A DNA stretch of 64,000 nucleotides from Shimia aestuarii. Its GTDB lineage: Bacteria > Pseudomonadota > Alphaproteobacteria > Rhodobacterales > Rhodobacteraceae. The stretch lies in assembly GCF_900114635.1 (NCBI RefSeq), contig NZ_FOTQ01000012.1, positions 1 through 64,000 on the forward strand. The letters are read 5' to 3'. This document shows, in pieces, positions 26,487 to 35,620 of this stretch. Every line of letters begins with the position of its first letter. Position 1 is the stretch's first letter. The notes under the pieces are model-generated. The model saw nothing but the letters and a program-made list of their open reading frames with translations. It searched no databases and was not told the origin of the DNA. Both the position numbers and the translations under genes were made by a program.

Positions 26487-28166
26487 ATGGATATCATCCG
26501 TTTCCTGATCAGTCTTGCCGGGGCCACGATGCTGTTGCTGTTTGCGGTGCGCATGGTGCGCACGGGGATCGAGCGAAGTTTCGGGGCGTCGTTCCAGAGG
26601 TTGCTGACCTCGAACAACAGCCTTGTCGGTGCGGCCACGGTGGGGATTGCGCTGGCGATCGTCTTGCAGAGTTCGGCGGCCGTGGCGTTGCTGGCGACCG
26701 GGTTCTCTGCCGGGGGCTACATGAGTTTTGCGACCGCGTTGGCGGTGGTGCTCGGGGGCGATCTGGGCTCGGCGCTGGTGATCCAGGTGCTGTCTTTCCG
26801 GCTGGATTGGCTGGTGCCGGTGCTGCTGGCCTTTGGCGGGTGGATGTTCGTCAAGGTCGAGCAGAAACGCTGGCGTCAGCTTGGGCGAATCCTCATGGGG
26901 GTGGCGTTCATTCTGATTTCGCTGCGCTTTCTGCGCGAGGCGATGGACCCGATCCGCGACAGCGCCTTTCTGCCCGCGATCTCGAACTACCTCGCACAGG
27001 ATTACGTGACCGCGTTCATCGTTGGCGCGGTGCTGGCCTTTGTGATGCATTCCAGCGTGGCCGCGATCCTGATGTGCGTGACCCTTGTGCAGATTGGCGC
27101 GCTGCCCTTTGCGGCGGGACTTTCTCTGGTGTTGGGCGCCAATTTCGGAAGTGCCTTCATTCCGGTCTGGCTGAGCCGGGGACAGCCGGTGTCGGCGCGG
27201 CGGATTCCGTATGCCAACCTTGGATTGCGCGGCAGTCTCGCCAGTCTGGCGTTGGTGATTTTGAACACCCTGTTCGATCCCGCCATGCTGATCATCGCGT
27301 CCCCGGCGCAGTCACTGATCTATGCACATATCGGGTTCAACCTTGTGCTTCTGGTATTGGCCCTGCCGGTGTGCCGTCTTTTGGAGACGCCAGTGCGGCA
27401 GCTTTTCCCGGACCCGCAGACGGCGCAGGAACATGACCCGACCAAGGATGTACCCGGCGCGGCGCTAGACCCCGAGGCGGTGGACCGTCCTGCGCGCGCG
27501 ATTGCCTGCATCAAGCAGGAACTTCTGCGTATGACCGAGCGTGTCGAGGGCATGTTCCGTCCCGTCCTCAGCATTTACGAAGACACTGACCCGCAAAGCA
27601 TCGCGGCAGTGCGTGCCCGAGATCTCGAGGTAAATGACAGCCTTGCCAGCATCCGGGACTATGTCGCGTCCATTCCGCGCAAGACCTGCTCGAAGGCCGA
27701 GTTGAAGACCATCCGGGGGTTGATGGAATATGCCATCCGGCTTGAAACGGCGGGGGACGTCGTGGCCAAACGCCTGACCGCGATTGCCGAGGAAAGACGC
27801 GAGGCCGGCGCACGGTTTTCGCGCGAGGGCTGGTCGGAATTGATCCGCATTCAGGAATCCATCCTGGCCAATCTGCGCCTTGCCAAGAATGTGCTCTTGT
27901 CGGATGACCTTGAGAGTGCGCGCCTGTTGATGACCGAGAAGACCGAGGTGAAACGGTTGGAATACACGAGCCGCAAGCGCCACCTGAAACGGCTTCAGAA
28001 CGGGGACCGGGACAGCATGCAATCAAGCGACATGCATCTGGAGACGATCCGCGCGTTCCGCGAATTCAACAGCCATATTGCGGCTGTGGCCTATCCGATC
28101 CTGTACCGCAACGGACAACTGCTCGAAACGCGGTTGATCGAGGATATGGAGCCGGCAGAAAGCTGA
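26487..28166 (+). CDS. Na+/phosphate cotransporter-family protein with C-terminal PhoU-like domain
   Basis: The 559-residue inner-membrane protein has two Na/Pi-cotransporter repeats in about residues 1-310. The first carries the signature LQSSAAVALLATGFSAGGY, and the second the variant MHSSVAAILMCVTLVQIG, where QSS has become HSS. A cytoplasmic, helical PhoU-like domain follows (about 335-550). Members such as YjbB of E. coli export phosphate, while others import it. It lies 88 bases downstream of pbfA on the same strand, so it probably handles the phosphate freed by PhnA. Direction of transport is inferred from context. Confidence 0.85.
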   Translation: MDIIRFLISLAGATMLLLFAVRMVRTGIERSFGASFQRLLTSNNSLVGAATVGIALAIVLQSSAAVALLATGFSAGGYMSFATALAVVLGGDLGSALVIQVLSFRLDWLVPVLLAFGGWMFVKVEQKRWRQLGRILMGVAFILISLRFLREAMDPIRDSAFLPAISNYLAQDYVTAFIVGAVLAFVMHSSVAAILMCVTLVQIGALPFAAGLSLVLGANFGSAFIPVWLSRGQPVSARRIPYANLGLRGSLASLALVILNTLFDPAMLIIASPAQSLIYAHIGFNLVLLVLALPVCRLLETPVRQLFPDPQTAQEHDPTKDVPGAALDPEAVDRPARAIACIKQELLRMTERVEGMFRPVLSIYEDTDPQSIAAVRARDLEVNDSLASIRDYVASIPRKTCSKAELKTIRGLMEYAIRLETAGDVVAKRLTAIAEERREAGARFSREGWSELIRIQESILANLRLAKNVLLSDDLESARLLMTEKTEVKRLEYTSRKRHLKRLQNGDRDSMQSSDMHLETIRAFREFNSHIAAVAYPILYRNGQLLETRLIEDMEPAES

Positions 28167-28194
28167 TCCGGGCAAGGGAGGTCCTGCCAAGCCG

Positions 28195-29184
28195 ATGAAG
28201 ATTGTTCGAACCGACTGCGAGCTGGAGACGCCGCTCGTCGACAAGGCGCTGCGCGAGGCGGGGCATGAGCTGGTCTTGTTGCCCGATGGGGTGTCGCAGG
28301 ATGAGCTGATCGCCGCTGTGCGCGATGCCGAAATTTTGCTGATGTGCTATACGCCGGTACCGCGCGCGGTGATCGAAGCCGCGCCCAAGCTGCGTGGGAT
28401 CGTGAAATACGGCGTGGGTATTGATGCCATCGACACGGTGGCGGCCCATGAACACGGCGTGAGTGTCGTCAATATCCCCGAATACGCCGAGGAAACCGTG
28501 GCCGAGGGGGCGTTTGCGCTCATGATCGCTTTGGCCAAGCGGCTTCCGGCACTGCGGGACGAGATGAATCGGGCGGGGTGGACATGGCCCGAGTCGCGCT
28601 GGCTGGGGTCGGATATTGCCGGGCAGACGGTGGGGATCGTCGGATTTGGCAAGATCGGGCGCAGCATGGCGCGCATGGCTGGGCAGGGATTCCGGGCCAA
28701 CGTGATCGCCTTTGATCGGCGCGCGAGCGCGGAGGAGATGCGGTCTCTGGGTGTCACCAAGGTCGACAGTCTTGAGGCGCTGGCGGCGCAGTCGGATTTC
28801 GTCACGATACACGCGACGCTTTCGGCGGAGTCCCGTGGCATGTTCGGCGCAAACCAAATTGCCGCGATGAAGCCGACCGCCTTTCTGATCAACACTGCGC
28901 GGGGGGCCATCGTTGATGAGACGGCGCTTGCCCATGCCATTCTTGAAGGCCGGATCGCGGGGGGCGGGCTTGACGTGTTTTCACAAGAGCCGTTGAACCG
29001 GGCAGATCATCCGCTGAAAGACCTGTTCGACCTGCCGAATGTCATCCTGTCGCCGCACCTGACATTCTATACCCGACAAGCCATGGAGCGGCTTGAGACC
29101 GAGACCTTGGAGCGTTGTTTCGAGTTGATTGAGGGGCGGGAGGTGTTGATCAAGTCAAGCGACCCGCGCTTGCAGGTCCGGTAG
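28195..29184 (+). CDS. D-2-hydroxyacid dehydrogenase family protein
   Basis: This 329-residue NAD(P)-dependent oxidoreductase has the Rossmann motif GIVGFGKIG (about 147-155), the substrate Arg in NTARGAIVDE, the catalytic Glu region in DVFSQEPL and the catalytic His in LSPHLTFY. This is the family of phosphoglycerate, lactate and glyoxylate/hydroxypyruvate reductases; the substrate is not evident. It starts 28 bases after the Na+/Pi gene and is followed by a strong terminator, so it is the last gene of the phosphonate unit. It might process a 2-oxo or 2-hydroxy acid derived from a phosphonate or from pyruvate turnover, which is speculation. Confidence 0.85.
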   Translation: MKIVRTDCELETPLVDKALREAGHELVLLPDGVSQDELIAAVRDAEILLMCYTPVPRAVIEAAPKLRGIVKYGVGIDAIDTVAAHEHGVSVVNIPEYAEETVAEGAFALMIALAKRLPALRDEMNRAGWTWPESRWLGSDIAGQTVGIVGFGKIGRSMARMAGQGFRANVIAFDRRASAEEMRSLGVTKVDSLEALAAQSDFVTIHATLSAESRGMFGANQIAAMKPTAFLINTARGAIVDETALAHAILEGRIAGGGLDVFSQEPLNRADHPLKDLFDLPNVILSPHLTFYTRQAMERLETETLERCFELIEGREVLIKSSDPRLQVR

Positions 29185-29207
29185 CAGGGGCGTTTTCAAC
29201 GGGCTTG

Positions 29208-29243
29208 CCCGCCCCTTGCCGCGTAGCGACAGGGGCGGGTTTT
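29208..29243 (+). terminator. Terminator at the end of the phosphonate operon
   Basis: CCCGCCCC (29208-29215) pairs with GGGGCGGG (29232-29239), followed by TTTT. It lies 23 bases after the dehydrogenase stop and next to the convergent RND pump gene. Confidence 0.7.
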
Positions 29244-29247
29244 GGCG

Positions 29248-32200
29248 TCAGGTCTTGAAGACCCGGTAGATCGCAGGGATCACCAGCACCGTAAGCAGGG
29301 TGGAGCTGAGCAAACCGAAGAGCAGCGAAATTGCCAGCCCTTGGAAGATCGGGTCAAACAGGATCACACCGGCCCCGATCATGGCGGCGATGGCCGTCAG
29401 GAGGATGGGTTTAAAGCGGATGGCGCCCGCGTCGATCAGGATATCCAGCTCGGATTTCCCGTCGCGGTCCGCATGGCGGATGAAATCGACCAGCAGTATC
29501 GAGTTGCGCACGATGATCCCGGCCAGCGCGATGAACCCGATCATCGACGGGGCCGAGAAGGGCGCGTTCAGCCACCAGTGCCCAAGCATGATCCCGAGAA
29601 AGGTCAGCGGAACCGGCGTCAGCACCACCAGCGGCAGGCGGAACGACCCGAACTGTGCCACGACAAGGATGTAGATCCCCAGAAGTGCGACGGCAAAGGC
29701 AGCGCCCATATCGCGGAAAGTGATTGCCGTGACCTCCCATTCACCATCCCAAAGCAGGGTCGGGTGGCTTTCGTCGGTGGGTTGCCCGAGAAGCTTGATC
29801 TGCGGTTTCTGCCCCTCGGGCCAGTCCATCCGGTCCAGCGCGTCGGACACGGCCATCATGCCATACAGCGGGCTTTCATAGGTGCCGGCCAGCTCGGCCA
29901 TGACCATTTCGGCGGCGCGGCCATTGTGGCGGAAAATCGGGAATGAGGCGTATTCTTCGGAGATTTCGACCACGTCGCCCAGTTCGACCACGCCCCGCGC
30001 ACCGGGCAGTACGTTGGCCGGAACGGGGGTGGACAGGAAGCGTTCGTCCATGACCCGGTCGGATTTGTCACGTTCGACACGGATCGGGATGGGGTAGCGC
30101 CCTTCGCCCCGGTGGGAATAGCCCACGACCGACCCATGGTTGAGTAGGGCGAGCGTCGAGAACACATCTTGTTCCTGCACCCCGAAGAATTCGAGCTGGT
30201 CCGGGGAAATGCTGGCGCGCAGCTTGCGGGGCTGTTCGCCGAAACTGTCATCCACGTCGACGATGAAGGGCACGCTTTCGAACGCGGCGCGAATCTTGCG
30301 GGCGGTGTCGCGGCGGGTTTCCAGGTCAGGGCCATAAACCTCGGCCAGAAGCGTGGAAATGACTGGCGGTCCGGGGGGCGGCTCGACCGTCTTGAGGCTG
30401 GTACCGGCAGGCAGGTCGAGCGTGTTCAGACGTTCACGGATATCGAGCGCGATATCGTGGCTGGTCCGGTCGCGGTGATGCTTGGCATCAAGGTTGATCT
30501 GGACATCGCCCAGATGGGGGCGTTCACGCAGGTAGTAGTGGCGCACAAGCCCGTTGAAGTTGAACGGTGCGGCGTCGCCCGCATGGGTTTGCACGGAAAG
30601 GACCTCGGGCAGGTCGAGAACGGCGTTGGCAACCTGTTGCGCCACCGCATCCGTCGCTTCGACCGCGCTGCCTTCGGGCATGTCGATGACCACCGACAGT
30701 TCGGATTTGTTGTCGAAGGGGAGCAGTTTGACGGTCACATCCTTGGTGTAGAGCATGGCGAGCGAGCCAAAGGACAGGCCCGCCGCGACCAGCAGAAACA
30801 GACCGCTGCGCCCCTTGGAGGCCAGAACCGGTTTTGCGACGGCGGCATAGGCGCGCCCGAGCGCGCCGCCGGAATGGGCGCCCGCGTCGTCATGATGGGC
30901 CGGGGCCTTGCCGCTGACCTTGACCATCAGCCATGGGGTGATGATCACCGCGACGAAAAAGGAAAAGATCATCGCTGCGGAGGCATTGACCGGGATCGGG
31001 CTCATGTAGGGACCCATGAGGCCGGACACGAAGAGCATCGGCAGAAGGGCGGCCACCACGGTCAGGGTGGCGACGATGGTGGGATTGCCAACCTCGGCCA
31101 CGGCGCGAACCGCCTTGGTCACGCGGTCGCTCTTGTCCGGCATGCCCCAGTGGCGCGCAATATTCTCGATCACCACGATGGCGTCATCGACAAGGATGCC
31201 GATGGAAAAGATCAGTGCAAAGAGCGACACGCGGTTCAGCGTGTATCCAAGAACCCAGGCTGCAAAGAGGGTCAGCAGGATCGTCACCGGAATGACGATG
31301 GCCACGACGATGCTTTCGCGCCAGCCAATGGCGATCAGCACAAGGCCGACGATTGAAATCGTTGCGAGGCCGAGGTGGAACAGCAGCTCGTTGGCCTTTT
31401 CGTCCGCCGTCTCACCATAGTCGCGGGTCACGGCGATTTCGATGCTATCCGGGATCAGCTTCCCTTCGAGCGCATGGACAGAATGCAGGATTTCCTCGGC
31501 CACGAGCACAGCGTTGGCCCCGGCACGCTTGGCCAGGGCAAGGGTGACGGCGGGAGCCCGGTGCAGGTCGCCGTTTTCATCCCTTGTGACGTTGGAGACG
31601 ATCTTTTCCGCGCCATTGGCGACAAAGGACACGTCGGCCACGTCACGCACATAGACGGGCCGGTTGTCGCGCGAGGTCAGCAACAGGTTGCCGATTTCGG
31701 AAGGCGTTTTCAGGGTCTCTCCGGCGACGAGCATGATCTGTTGGCCCTGATCGCGCACCATACCGGTCGAGAAGGAGGTGTTCGCGCCCTGCACCTTGCC
31801 GGCAAGCTGTTGCAGGGTCACGCCGTAAAGCGCCAGCCTTTCGGGATCGGGGGCGATGCGGATGGCTTCGTCGGTTTCGCCGACGATATAGGTAAAGCCC
31901 ACGTCGCCGATCTTGGCCAGTTCCACCTGCAGCTCGCGCGCGACGCGGGTGAGATCGTTGGCGGTGATGTTCTTGGCGTCATGGCGAGGGGTCAGCGTCA
32001 GCGACACGATGGCGACGTCATCAATTCCGCGCCCGACGATCAGGGGCTCGTCGATGCCGACCGGAATACGATCCATGTTCGCGCGGATTTTTTCGTGCAC
32101 GCGCAGGATTGCCGTATCCGAGGAGGTGCCCACGATGAAGCGGGCGGTGATCATGGCATAGTCGTCCTGGGTCTGGGAGTAGACATGTTCGACCCCGTTC

Positions 32201-32457
32201 AGGCTCTTGACGATGCTCTCGACCGGTTCGGTGATCAGCTTGACGGCATCCTGGGCCTGAAGGCCGGGGGCCTGGATATGGATGTCGACCAGCGGCACCG
32301 AGATCTGCGGTTCTTCTTCTCGGGGCAGGCTGACCAGTGCGACAAGCCCGACCGCCAGCGCGGCAAGGATCATCAGCGGCGTCAGGGCGGATTGGATGAA
32401 CGCCTTGGTCAGGCCACCGGCGATCCCCAGCGGCGTTTTGACGGGTTCATTACTCAT
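29248..32457 (-). CDS. RND-family efflux pump inner-membrane subunit (AcrB/CzcA-like)
   Basis: This 1069-residue proton-driven exporter has the usual architecture: a first helix at about 20-45, a large periplasmic loop, a helix block around 330-520, a second loop, and a final helix block from about 880. The helix-4 proton-relay motif is GILVDDAIVVIENIARH, and the later segment LAGIIVRNSILLVDFI is also typical. The proton-relay Asp pair is visible, which supports activity. The substrate is unknown. The gene overlaps the adaptor gene by eight bases. No outer-membrane TolC-type gene is next to it, so the pump must use a channel encoded elsewhere. Confidence 0.9.
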   Translation of the reverse strand: MSNEPVKTPLGIAGGLTKAFIQSALTPLMILAALAVGLVALVSLPREEEPQISVPLVDIHIQAPGLQAQDAVKLITEPVESIVKSLNGVEHVYSQTQDDYAMITARFIVGTSSDTAILRVHEKIRANMDRIPVGIDEPLIVGRGIDDVAIVSLTLTPRHDAKNITANDLTRVARELQVELAKIGDVGFTYIVGETDEAIRIAPDPERLALYGVTLQQLAGKVQGANTSFSTGMVRDQGQQIMLVAGETLKTPSEIGNLLLTSRDNRPVYVRDVADVSFVANGAEKIVSNVTRDENGDLHRAPAVTLALAKRAGANAVLVAEEILHSVHALEGKLIPDSIEIAVTRDYGETADEKANELLFHLGLATISIVGLVLIAIGWRESIVVAIVIPVTILLTLFAAWVLGYTLNRVSLFALIFSIGILVDDAIVVIENIARHWGMPDKSDRVTKAVRAVAEVGNPTIVATLTVVAALLPMLFVSGLMGPYMSPIPVNASAAMIFSFFVAVIITPWLMVKVSGKAPAHHDDAGAHSGGALGRAYAAVAKPVLASKGRSGLFLLVAAGLSFGSLAMLYTKDVTVKLLPFDNKSELSVVIDMPEGSAVEATDAVAQQVANAVLDLPEVLSVQTHAGDAAPFNFNGLVRHYYLRERPHLGDVQINLDAKHHRDRTSHDIALDIRERLNTLDLPAGTSLKTVEPPPGPPVISTLLAEVYGPDLETRRDTARKIRAAFESVPFIVDVDDSFGEQPRKLRASISPDQLEFFGVQEQDVFSTLALLNHGSVVGYSHRGEGRYPIPIRVERDKSDRVMDERFLSTPVPANVLPGARGVVELGDVVEISEEYASFPIFRHNGRAAEMVMAELAGTYESPLYGMMAVSDALDRMDWPEGQKPQIKLLGQPTDESHPTLLWDGEWEVTAITFRDMGAAFAVALLGIYILVVAQFGSFRLPLVVLTPVPLTFLGIMLGHWWLNAPFSAPSMIGFIALAGIIVRNSILLVDFIRHADRDGKSELDILIDAGAIRFKPILLTAIAAMIGAGVILFDPIFQGLAISLLFGLLSSTLLTVLVIPAIYRVFKT

Positions 32458-33430
32458 GGCCGATCACCAGGGTTTCGTCCGGTCCCAGACCTGACAGGAT
32501 TTCAATAACGGTGGCCCCGTCAAGCAGATGGGTTTCGCCGACCACGACGGTTCTTTCGATCGGTTCGCCCCCGGAGGTCCGGATCGTCACGAAATCAAGC
32601 CCCATGCGGGAATGCACGGCGTTCAGCGGCACGACGACCGCACTGTTGGAGCCAACCGGCAGGCGCACCAGAACGCGGGCATCGACGAAGTCGGTGTCCA
32701 GTTCGGGCACATCGACATCCGCGATCATGCGGCCGTTTTCGATCAGCGGGTAAATCTTGGCCAGCGTTCCGCGCAGTTCCGAGCCGTCGCTGCCGATCAG
32801 GATCTGGTCCCCCTGTTTGAGGGTGCCGGCATGGCGTTCAGGCACGGCCAGTCGCAGGAAAAATCCGCCGCCGCCAATCACGGCAACGGGCTCGCCGGGC
32901 ATGATCACGGAACCGGCGGTGACCGGCACCTGAAGCACGCGGCCCGTCATCGGGGCGAGCACGGCGCCCTCGGCAATGCGTTGCAGCAGAACGTCACGCT
33001 CGGCGCCAACCGTGTCGATTCGGCCCTGCAGAACTTCGACCTCGGTGCGCAGCCCGTCGACCCTCTGGGCGGTGGTCACGCCCTGTTTCAGGAGGTTTTC
33101 TCCGCGGGCCAGTTCGCTTTGCGCGTTTTCGAGCTGGGACGCCAAAGACCGCGCCTGCGAGTCGATCGCTTCCATTTGAAGGCGCAGCTTCTCGTCCTTG
33201 ACCAGTCCGATGATGTCGTCTTTCTGGACGGTATCCCCTTCGGATACCTTGATTTCATCCAAAGTGCCGCCAAGGCGGCTTCGGGCGGGCACGCGATCAC
33301 GGGTTTCGATGCGGGCAAAGACGGCTTTCCATTCCGGCACCTCGGCGATGCGGGATGTTTCCGCGACAGCGTGAAACGGCCATGCGGCGGACAGCAGCGC
33401 AAGCATGGACATCACTTTCAAGGCTTTCAT
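32450..33430 (-). CDS. RND efflux periplasmic adaptor (membrane fusion protein)
   Basis: The 326-residue adaptor has a cleavable signal peptide (1 to about 24, ending AVA-ETS), a split lipoyl/barrel-sandwich domain (RSRLGGTLDEIKVSEGDTVQKDD near the start and GAVLAPMTGRVLQVPV later) and a coiled-coil hairpin between them (about 95-155). It links the RND pump to an outer-membrane channel. It is the promoter-proximal gene of the two-gene operon and overlaps the pump gene. The strong -10 at 33479-33484 lies in the right place for its promoter. Confidence 0.88.
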   Translation of the reverse strand: MKALKVMSMLALLSAAWPFHAVAETSRIAEVPEWKAVFARIETRDRVPARSRLGGTLDEIKVSEGDTVQKDDIIGLVKDEKLRLQMEAIDSQARSLASQLENAQSELARGENLLKQGVTTAQRVDGLRTEVEVLQGRIDTVGAERDVLLQRIAEGAVLAPMTGRVLQVPVTAGSVIMPGEPVAVIGGGGFFLRLAVPERHAGTLKQGDQILIGSDGSELRGTLAKIYPLIENGRMIADVDVPELDTDFVDARVLVRLPVGSNSAVVVPLNAVHSRMGLDFVTIRTSGGEPIERTVVVGETHLLDGATVIEILSGLGPDETLVIGHE

Positions 33431-33478
33431 CTATACGCCCTCCGATCTGGTGCAGGATGAATAATCAAAACTTGCTTC

Positions 33479-33507
33479 ATTATATATTCCACTTTTTGAA
33501 TTTAAAA
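33479..33507 (-). promoter_or_regulatory. Candidate promoter of the RND operon
   Basis: On the minus strand a perfect TATAAT (33484-33479) lies 17 bases downstream of TTTTAA (33507-33502), a weak -35. Transcription would start about 40 bases before the adaptor ATG. The surrounding 33431-33631 has no gene and is notably AT-rich. Confidence 0.5.
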
Positions 33508-33631
33508 GGCATTATGTGAAATTTACTGTGATTGTCCCTAAAAGGGGATTACGGGACACAATGCCCAACGCTGTAGGCCATTTGGGTTGTTTGTCGAATG
33601 ACAAGACAAAGGCGGACCGACTTGCATGGGA

Positions 33632-34513
33632 TCAGTCATATCCGGGCCAGTTCAGGGCACGGATCACGTCAATTGCATCCCCGACTATCCGGGCAGAAGA
33701 CGGTTCCGTGCGTTGGTAGAGAAACACTTGGCGGTGTGCAGGCAGGTCGCTGATACGGCGAAAGGTCAGCCCTGTTCCGACCAGTCGCGCTGCCGAACAA
33801 GGCAGCAGCGTGACCCAGTCGCCTTCAAGCAGCATGGCCAGAAGAGACTGGGTGTTGCGCATGTTGACATCCACGTCCGACAGGCGATCCAGAACTTCGG
33901 GGTTGTCGATCTGGTCACACAGCCCGTTGCGCAGGAACCGGGCGGCAAAGACGTCGTGGATTGTGATGGGTCCGGCCCGGGTGGCGAGAGCGTGGGTTTC
34001 AGACAGGACAAGGCCGAACGGTTCCCGGAACAACGCGGTTGCCGTCACGCCGTTCAGGTTCCGCTTTGCCGAAGTGATGCCGATATCGGCCCACCCTTGC
34101 AGAAGCGCATCGAACACCTGTTGTGTATCGGCGTCGCGCAGTTCGATCTTCACGCCGGGATGTTGCGTGGTCAGGTGCCGAACGACGGGTGGAAAAGCGA
34201 AAGCCGCCACCGAGGGAACAGCGGCGATGCGCAGCACGCCCCGCGGTGCGCTGGCCAGTGTTTCCATGGCCTGAACCGTCTTGTCGAACTGAGCGATCTG
34301 GCTTTCGGCCAGCAAGAGCACCTGTTCGCCAAGTTTGGTCAAACGGTTCTTGCGCTCGGTTTCGAATAGCGCGCCGCCGAGGGTGTGTTCGAACTGTTTG
34401 AGCGTCATGGAGATGGCCGATTGCGTACGGCCCAGCCTGCGGGCGGCGTCTGACAGGTTGCCTGCACGGGCGACGGCGCAAAAGCTCCGCAAAGTTTCGA
34501 TCTTGAATGTCAT
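33632..34513 (-). CDS. LysR-family transcriptional regulator
   Basis: The 293-residue regulator has a LysR helix-turn-helix (residues 1-60: LRSFCAVARAGNLSDAARRLGRTQSAISMTLKQFE) and an effector domain. It is divergent from the dipeptidase-like gene, with 120 bases between the two start codons. A perfect palindrome lies immediately upstream of its own ATG, so autoregulation and control of the divergent operon are likely. The inducer is unknown. Confidence 0.87.
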   Translation of the reverse strand: MTFKIETLRSFCAVARAGNLSDAARRLGRTQSAISMTLKQFEHTLGGALFETERKNRLTKLGEQVLLLAESQIAQFDKTVQAMETLASAPRGVLRIAAVPSVAAFAFPPVVRHLTTQHPGVKIELRDADTQQVFDALLQGWADIGITSAKRNLNGVTATALFREPFGLVLSETHALATRAGPITIHDVFAARFLRNGLCDQIDNPEVLDRLSDVDVNMRNTQSLLAMLLEGDWVTLLPCSAARLVGTGLTFRRISDLPAHRQVFLYQRTEPSSARIVGDAIDVIRALNWPGYD

Positions 34514-34514
34514 G

Positions 34515-34531
34515 TTTCAGAAACTCTGAAA
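34515..34531. promoter_or_regulatory. LysR-type operator, perfect palindrome
   Basis: TTTCAGA-AAC-TCTGAAA has perfect 7-bp arms and T-N11-A geometry and starts one base upstream of the LysR ATG. A degenerate second copy with TTCAG (34537-34541) and TTTGA (34545-34549) follows, so a tetramer could bind both sites across the divergent promoter. Confidence 0.6.
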
Positions 34532-34633
34532 TTGGGTTCAGTAATTTGAGTTTGACGAAAGGCGCTGGTCAAGTCCACCATCGAGCTGTGCCGCTTGGCA
34601 GGAGCGGAGTGCCGGTACGAAGGGGGCCAAGCG

Positions 34634-35620
34634 ATGCGCATTGATGGTCTGCAATATGCCAACTGGAGCGAGAAGATCTTTCGTCAGCTGCGCGAAGGTG
34701 GGGTGGACGCGATCCACGTGACCATCGCCTATCACGAGACATTCCGGGAAACTGTTCTGAACTTTGAAAAGTGGAACCGTTGGTTCGAGCAATATTCCGA
34801 CCTGATCATGAAGGGGCAGTGGGCGTCCGACATCGACGCAGCCTGCCAAACCGGGCGCACGGCGGTGTTCTTCGGTTTCCAGAACCCGTCCCCGATCGAG
34901 GATGATATCGGGCTGGTTGAAATTCTGCACTCGCTGGGCGCGCGCTTCATGCAGCTCACCTATAACAACCAATCCCTTCTGGCGACCGGCTGTTACGAGG
35001 CCGAAGACAGCGGTTTGACCCGAATGGGCAAGCAGGTGGTGAAGGAGATGAACCGGGTCGGGCTTGTCGTGGACATGAGCCATTCGGGCGACCGTTCGAC
35101 CATCGAGGCCGCCGATCATTCGCAGAGGCCGATCACGATCACCCATGCCAACCCGCATGACTGGCAACCGGCCCTGCGCAACAAGCGGGACGAGGTGATC
35201 CGGGCCGTGACGCAGAACGGCGGCATGTTCGGGTTCTCGCTCTATCCGCACCACCTTCGGGGCAAGTCGGCCTGCACGCTCACCGATTTCTGCGAGATGA
35301 TTGCGCGGACGGCGGACAAGTTTGGCACGGCGCATTTGGGGATCGGGTCGGACCTGTGTCAGGATCAACCCGACAGTGTTGTGGAGTGGATGCGCGTGGG
35401 ACGCTGGACCAAGGACATCGACTATGGCGAAGGCTCACAGGCGGCCCCCGGGTTTCCGCCCATGCCGGATTGGTTCCGGGACAACCGTGATTTTGGCAAT
35501 ATCGAGCAGGGATTGCGCGACGTTGGCATGAGCGCTGACGAGGTGGCCGGGATCATGGGCGGCAACTGGTATCGTTTCTTTGCCGAGAATTTCGGGCCGA
35601 TGGGAGAGAAGCATGGTTGA
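34634..35620 (+). CDS. M19 (membrane dipeptidase)-like protein with altered metal site
   Basis: The 328-residue protein has the M19/renal-dipeptidase TIM-barrel pattern: YNNQSLLATGCYE, the histidine in VVDMSHSGD and the second histidine in ITHANPHDW. The N-terminal H-x-D zinc motif (normally DGHND) reads DGLQYANWS, and the bridging Glu (normally VEGG) reads GFQNPS. The usual ligands of one zinc are therefore gone. Related M19 homologues next to dimethylglycine demethylation genes in Pseudomonas have, from memory, similar DGL and GFQN versions, so this is probably a distinct subfamily and not a peptidase. AAGGGGGCC precedes the ATG. It heads a tight operon and overlaps the next gene by eight bases. 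Confidence 0.8.
   Translation: MRIDGLQYANWSEKIFRQLREGGVDAIHVTIAYHETFRETVLNFEKWNRWFEQYSDLIMKGQWASDIDAACQTGRTAVFFGFQNPSPIEDDIGLVEILHSLGARFMQLTYNNQSLLATGCYEAEDSGLTRMGKQVVKEMNRVGLVVDMSHSGDRSTIEAADHSQRPITITHANPHDWQPALRNKRDEVIRAVTQNGGMFGFSLYPHHLRGKSACTLTDFCEMIARTADKFGTAHLGIGSDLCQDQPDSVVEWMRVGRWTKDIDYGEGSQAAPGFPPMPDWFRDNRDFGNIEQGLRDVGMSADEVAGIMGGNWYRFFAENFGPMGEKHG

Noticed and set aside
26382-27050. Antisense open frame over the Na+/Pi gene
   Set aside because: It is rich in His, Gln and Arg, has no domain similarity and is fully antisense to a clear membrane protein.
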